DNA from: Bifidobacterium breve
Lineage (GTDB): Bacteria; Actinomycetota; Acidimicrobiia; IMCC26256; PALSA-555
DNA length: 19,909 nt
Direction: 5' to 3'
NCBI GenBank assembly: GCA_945889545.1
Contig: CAMDCC010000017.1
Span: forward strand, 1-19,909
Both the position numbers and the translations under genes were made by a program. Of the stretch, positions 15,143 to 19,909 are shown piece by piece (the stretch's first letter is position 1; each line of letters starts with the position of its first letter). Below the pieces are notes generated by a model. It was given only the letters and a program-made list of their open reading frames with translations. It was not told where the DNA came from and ran no database searches.

Positions 15143-16255
15143 TCACCCAGGCCGACCTGGGCGGCGGCCCGGAGGGGGCGGCGGGCCCGGGCGGCGGCCC
15201 GGGGGACTGGTCGGGCGCGGCTGGGGGACGTGCGGGCGCGGATCGTGCGGACCGCGCGGCTGCTCCTCGTGTGGGAGATGCGGGTCCGGGACGTGCGGGC
15301 GCGGATCATGTGGCCCGCGCGGCTGCTCCTCATGCGGGAGATGCGGTTCCGGAACATGGGGGCGCGGATCGTGCGGACCGCGCGGCTCCACATGTGGACG
15401 CGGGACCGGCGGTCGGTTCGGACCGCGACGGGGTGGGCCTTCGAGACCACCGGGGCCGGGCTTCGGACGCACGGGTGGGCGCGGCTTCGCGGGCGGCTTG
15501 GGTCGGCGGCGTGGTCGAGGACGGCCACCGCGCACCCACAACACGACGGCTCCGATGGCGAGCACCAACGCCGCAATGAGGAACAGCAGCCGCCGCATGT
15601 CGCGCACGCTTGCGAGCGCGGCGACCGGCGTGACCGCACCCGGCTCGGCGGCGAATGTCTGCGGCGCTTCCCCCGGAAGCCGGACGACAACGCGCAGACC
15701 GAACGACGACTTGAGCTGCGCGAGCAGCTGTTGGTCGATGACCGCGGGATCGACGCTCTGCGCGCTCAGGTTCGTGAGCAGCTCGGTGTCGGTCGGCACA
15801 CCGGTGGTGACGTTCTCCAGGTCGACCGTGCCGGCGACGCCGTACTCCGTCGCCAGGAAGCCGGGCTCGCGACTGGCGCTCAGTCGTAACGGTCCGCTGT
15901 CGCCGCTCGCCTCGCGAATGATGCCCTCGACCTGCTCAGGGGACTCGAACGGCCGCGTGAGCACGATCGATGCAGCACCGTCCTCGGCCCGGGTCCACGC
16001 ACCCACGTCCCAGCCGCCGTCGGCGAGGTCGTCGAGTCGCACCGCCTGCTCCAACGGCACGCCGCCCGACTCGGCGGCGGTCACGGCTTCGGCGTCGGCA
16101 TCCACCACGAGCCGCACAACTCCCGAGCCGTTCTCGCGCACCCGCACGTCGAGCGTGGCGTCGACCGAGCACCCGGCCCCGAGCAGCGCGACGAAGACAA
16201 CGAGCAGCGCGCGGATACGACCCGTGCGGCGGAGCAGCACACGCCCGCCGATCAC
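15143..16255 (-). CDS. LppM-like lipoprotein with TM segment and Pro/His/Arg-rich repeat tail
   Basis: 370 residues. A basic N-terminus and hydrophobic stretch end in a lipobox-like LLGAGC (Cys29), so it is probably a lipoprotein. Residues 30-215 (ATLDVRVRENGSGVVRLVVDADAEAV...) resemble the LppM/DUF3153 domain; this match is from memory of the pattern and is moderate. A membrane helix (about 221-242) is followed by a cluster of Arg, then a Pro-rich tail (245-370). The tail holds 2.7 copies of a 21-residue repeat (291-347) built from PRGPHDPRPHVP and PHLPHEEQ and ends in Gly/Arg/Pro blocks. By the positive-inside rule the tail is cytoplasmic and the domain extracytoplasmic. The start is GTG at 16255, 40 bp after clpC, with no good ribosome site; the in-frame GTG at residue 6 is an alternative. 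Function unknown. Confidence 0.82.
   Translation of the reverse strand: MIGGRVLLRRTGRIRALLVVFVALLGAGCSVDATLDVRVRENGSGVVRLVVDADAEAVTAAESGGVPLEQAVRLDDLADGGWDVGAWTRAEDGAASIVLTRPFESPEQVEGIIREASGDSGPLRLSASREPGFLATEYGVAGTVDLENVTTGVPTDTELLTNLSAQSVDPAVIDQQLLAQLKSSFGLRVVVRLPGEAPQTFAAEPGAVTPVAALASVRDMRRLLFLIAALVLAIGAVVLWVRGGRPRPRRRPKPPAKPRPPVRPKPGPGGLEGPPRRGPNRPPVPRPHVEPRGPHDPRPHVPEPHLPHEEQPRGPHDPRPHVPDPHLPHEEQPRGPHDPRPHVPQPRPTSPPGRRPGPPPPPGRRPGRPG
15146..15161 (-). terminator. Hairpin at the end of the lipoprotein gene
   Basis: CCCAGG (15146-15151) and CCTGGG (15156-15161) around CCGA, immediately before the TGA stop. No T-tract. It encodes part of the Gly/Arg/Pro tail, so its role as terminator is uncertain. 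Confidence 0.3.
15215..15385. repeat. 63-bp in-frame tandem repeat
   Basis: Two full units and a partial third with period exactly 63 bp (for example GATC at 15241, 15304 and 15367), diverged by several substitutions, many synonymous. Each full unit encodes 21 residues with five His. No spacer lies between units, so it is not CRISPR. Confidence 0.9.
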
Positions 16256-16295
16256 ACGAAGCAGGGAGTGTGGAGTGATCGACTACCTGGTCGGG

Positions 16296-18812
<2,517 letters not shown>

Positions 18813-18821
18813 CCTGTTGCA

Positions 18822-18825
18822 CCTC
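18822..18825 (-). promoter_or_regulatory. Ribosome binding site of clpC
   Basis: GAGG within GAGAGGTG on the minus strand, 9 nt before the GTG start, supporting that start codon. Confidence 0.6.
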
Positions 18826-18827
18826 TC

Positions 18828-18871
18828 TTCTGGGAAACCTCAGTGTACCCACCGGGGTTCTGGGAACCCTC
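18828..18871. repeat. Paired 14-bp direct repeat at the clpC promoter
   Basis: TTCTGGGAAACCTC (18828-18841) and TTCTGGGAACCCTC (18858-18871): 13 of 14 identical, offset exactly 30 bp (about three helical turns), bracketing the putative -10. The second copy is part of the dyad GGGTTC-TGG-GAACCC. It does not resemble CIRCE, HAIR, CtsR or ClgR operators as I know them. Confidence 0.6.
18842..18847 (-). promoter_or_regulatory. Putative clpC -10 element
   Basis: TACACT on the minus strand (4/6 to TATAAT) would start transcription near 18835 and give a leader of about 23 nt containing the ribosome site. No TTGACA-like -35 is seen; that zone holds the dyad GGGTTC-TGG-GAACCC (18855-18869), so an activator or alternative sigma factor may act. 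Confidence 0.45.
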
Positions 18872-18937
18872 CGCACCTTGATTCGACACGCTCGGTACCG
18901 AAAGTGAGAGGCAGTCTTGCTTTCAGCGTCTGACGGC

Positions 18938-18953
18938 GCGGGATTGTTCCCGC
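18938..18953. repeat. Inverted repeat in clpC-polyprenyl synthase gap
   Basis: GCGGGA (18938-18943) and TCCCGC (18948-18953) with a 4-nt centre. Either a small hairpin or a protein-binding dyad in the divergent promoter region. Confidence 0.45.
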
Positions 18954-18988
18954 ATCCCTGGTCGCCTCCGCAGGCTCCGGCTCCTGCC

Positions 18989-19019
18989 GGCGTTCGGGAG
19001 GCAAGCCCCACCGAACGCC
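18989..19019. repeat. 9-bp inverted repeat upstream of polyprenyl synthase
   Basis: GGCGTTCGG (18989-18997) and CCGAACGCC (19011-19019), perfect, separated by 13 bp. It lies 48 bp before the plus-strand start codon, so it could act as an operator of that gene. The half-sites are in the opposite order to a LexA box (GTTCG before CGAAC). Confidence 0.55.
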
Positions 19020-19027
19020 TCCCCCGG

Positions 19028-19057
19028 TTGGTGAAATCTCCGCCTTCTGCGTACCGT
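19028..19057 (+). promoter_or_regulatory. Weak promoter candidate for polyprenyl synthase
   Basis: TTGGTG (19028-19033), 18 bp, TACCGT (19052-19057; keeps the TAnnnT core). Transcription would start at or just before the ATG at 19067, which would make the mRNA nearly leaderless; this agrees with the weak ribosome site. Confidence 0.3.
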
Positions 19058-19066
19058 GGATGGCGT

Positions 19067-19909
19067 ATGAGGCTGGCCGAGACCCTTGAACTCGCACCGT
19101 TGGCCGACGACCTCGCCCGAGTCGAGGCCCGGCTCCAGGAAGCGGTGGCCCATCCCGACCGATTCCTCGGCGATGTGGCGTCGCATCTGGTCGCCGCCGG
19201 GGGTAAGCGCATCCGCCCGACCCTCACGCTGTGTGCGACGTACGCCGCGACCTCGGGCGACGGGCCGGTCTCCGACGAAGCCATCACCGGTGCCGTCGCC
19301 GTCGAGCTCGTGCACCTCGGCTCGCTGTACCACGACGACGTGATCGACGAGGCCGAGATCCGACGGGGCGTGCCGAGCGTGAACGCGCGGTGGTCGAACA
19401 TCGTCGCGATCCTCTCGGGCGACTATCTCCTCGCGCGCGCGTCTGCGCTCGCGGCGTCGCTCGGCGCCGACGTGGCCGGGTTGCTCGCCGACACGATCGG
19501 TGAGCTGTGCCGGGGCCAGGTGCTCGAGCTCCAGCACATCTACGACGTCGGTCGGTCCGAAGAGGACTACCAGTCCACGATCGAGGGCAAGACGGCGTCG
19601 CTGTTCGCCACGGCGTGCCGCATCGGCGGGATGGTCAGCAACGTCGACGAGCCCACCCTCGATGCCCTCACCCGGTACGGCCACCACCTCGGCATGTGCT
19701 TCCAGATCGTCGACGACTGCCTCGACCTCACCGCCACCGACGAGACCCTCGGCAAGCACGCCGGCCAAGACCTCGTCGAGGGCATCTACACGCTGCCGGT
19801 GATCTACGCGATCGGCACCTGCGAGCCGTTGCGCGATCTGCTCGGCGGACCGCTGGACGGCGCGCGCCTCGACGAGGCCCGCGCGCTGGCCACCTCCGAT
19901 GGCTGGGTG
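19067..19909 (+). CDS. Long-chain polyprenyl diphosphate synthase (3' end outside window)
   Basis: Trans-prenyltransferase that extends allylic diphosphates with isopentenyl diphosphate to make the side chain of menaquinone or a related polyprenyl. 281 residues are visible, of about 320-340 expected. First Asp-rich motif DDVID (in GSLYHDDVIDEAEIRRG) and second motif DDCLD (in FQIVDDCLDLT) are intact, as are GGKRIRP and the EGKTASLF block. The residues just before the first motif are small (Gly-Ser), which in this family goes with long products rather than C15-C20. ATG at 19067 is the start; the ATG at 19060 is out of frame and soon stops. In actinobacteria such genes (GrcC/HepB type) serve menaquinone synthesis. 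It uses precursors from the MEP pathway whose ispD and ispF lie in this window. Confidence 0.93.
   Translation, partial: MRLAETLELAPLADDLARVEARLQEAVAHPDRFLGDVASHLVAAGGKRIRPTLTLCATYAATSGDGPVSDEAITGAVAVELVHLGSLYHDDVIDEAEIRRGVPSVNARWSNIVAILSGDYLLARASALAASLGADVAGLLADTIGELCRGQVLELQHIYDVGRSEEDYQSTIEGKTASLFATACRIGGMVSNVDEPTLDALTRYGHHLGMCFQIVDDCLDLTATDETLGKHAGQDLVEGIYTLPVIYAIGTCEPLRDLLGGPLDGARLDEARALATSDGWV

Noticed and set aside
15215..15385. CRISPR-like array
   Set aside because: The 63-bp units are contiguous, in frame with the coding sequence and have no spacers.
18989..19019. Second LexA box
   Set aside because: Half-sites are in the reverse order (GTTCG ... CGAAC) with 13-bp-plus spacing, unlike the SOS consensus.
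18813..19066. tRNA, small RNA, CIRCE, HAIR or ClgR site upstream of clpC
   Set aside because: No cloverleaf and no match to the known operator patterns; only the direct repeat and two dyads described.

Overview
The window is GC-rich bacterial chromosome, most likely from an actinobacterium (Actinomycetota). The gene order clpC ... radA-disA ... carD-ispD-ispF-cysS is the conserved actinobacterial arrangement. Other actinobacterial marks are a DUF222/13E12-type HNH protein, an MprAB-like two-component pair, an LppM-like lipoprotein and frequent GTG starts. A class such as Acidimicrobiia is possible but I cannot show it. The window is almost fully coding, with no rRNA, tRNA, IS element, prophage or CRISPR array seen.

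Layout. (1) Positions 1-3129, minus strand: carD, ispD, ispF and cysS (3' end outside the window), tightly packed. (2) Positions 3242-3928, plus strand: a Crp/Fnr-family regulator, divergent from carD and convergent with the next block, separated from it by a long perfect hairpin. (3) Positions 4000-14850, minus strand: a continuous run of a DUF222-HNH endonuclease read in frame into an OmpR-type response regulator, a sensor kinase, a membrane-anchored methyltransferase, radA, disA, a dienelactone-hydrolase-family protein and an adenylate cyclase-AAA ATPase. Gaps inside the run are 66 bp or less. (4) Positions 15143-18812, minus strand: clpC followed by an LppM-like lipoprotein with a repeated Pro/His-rich tail. 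(5) Positions 19067-19909, plus strand: the start of a long-chain polyprenyl diphosphate synthase, divergent from clpC.

The most interesting part is the head of block 3. The HNH gene has a near-ideal promoter (TTGACA, 18 bp, TAGAGT) whose spacer holds a perfect LexA/SOS box. Its reading frame has no stop before the response regulator, giving one 648-codon frame. Downstream on the same strand lie radA (recombination/branch migration) and disA (DNA-integrity-scanning c-di-AMP synthase). This suggests, as a hypothesis, an SOS-inducible transcript linking an HNH nuclease, a two-component system and genome-integrity genes. Cyclic-nucleotide functions also cluster here: DisA, a class III cyclase and a Crp-type receptor. 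Other points of note are a histone-H1-like Lys/Ala/Pro tail on CarD, a paired direct repeat around the putative clpC -10 element, and a 63-bp in-frame tandem repeat in the lipoprotein gene.
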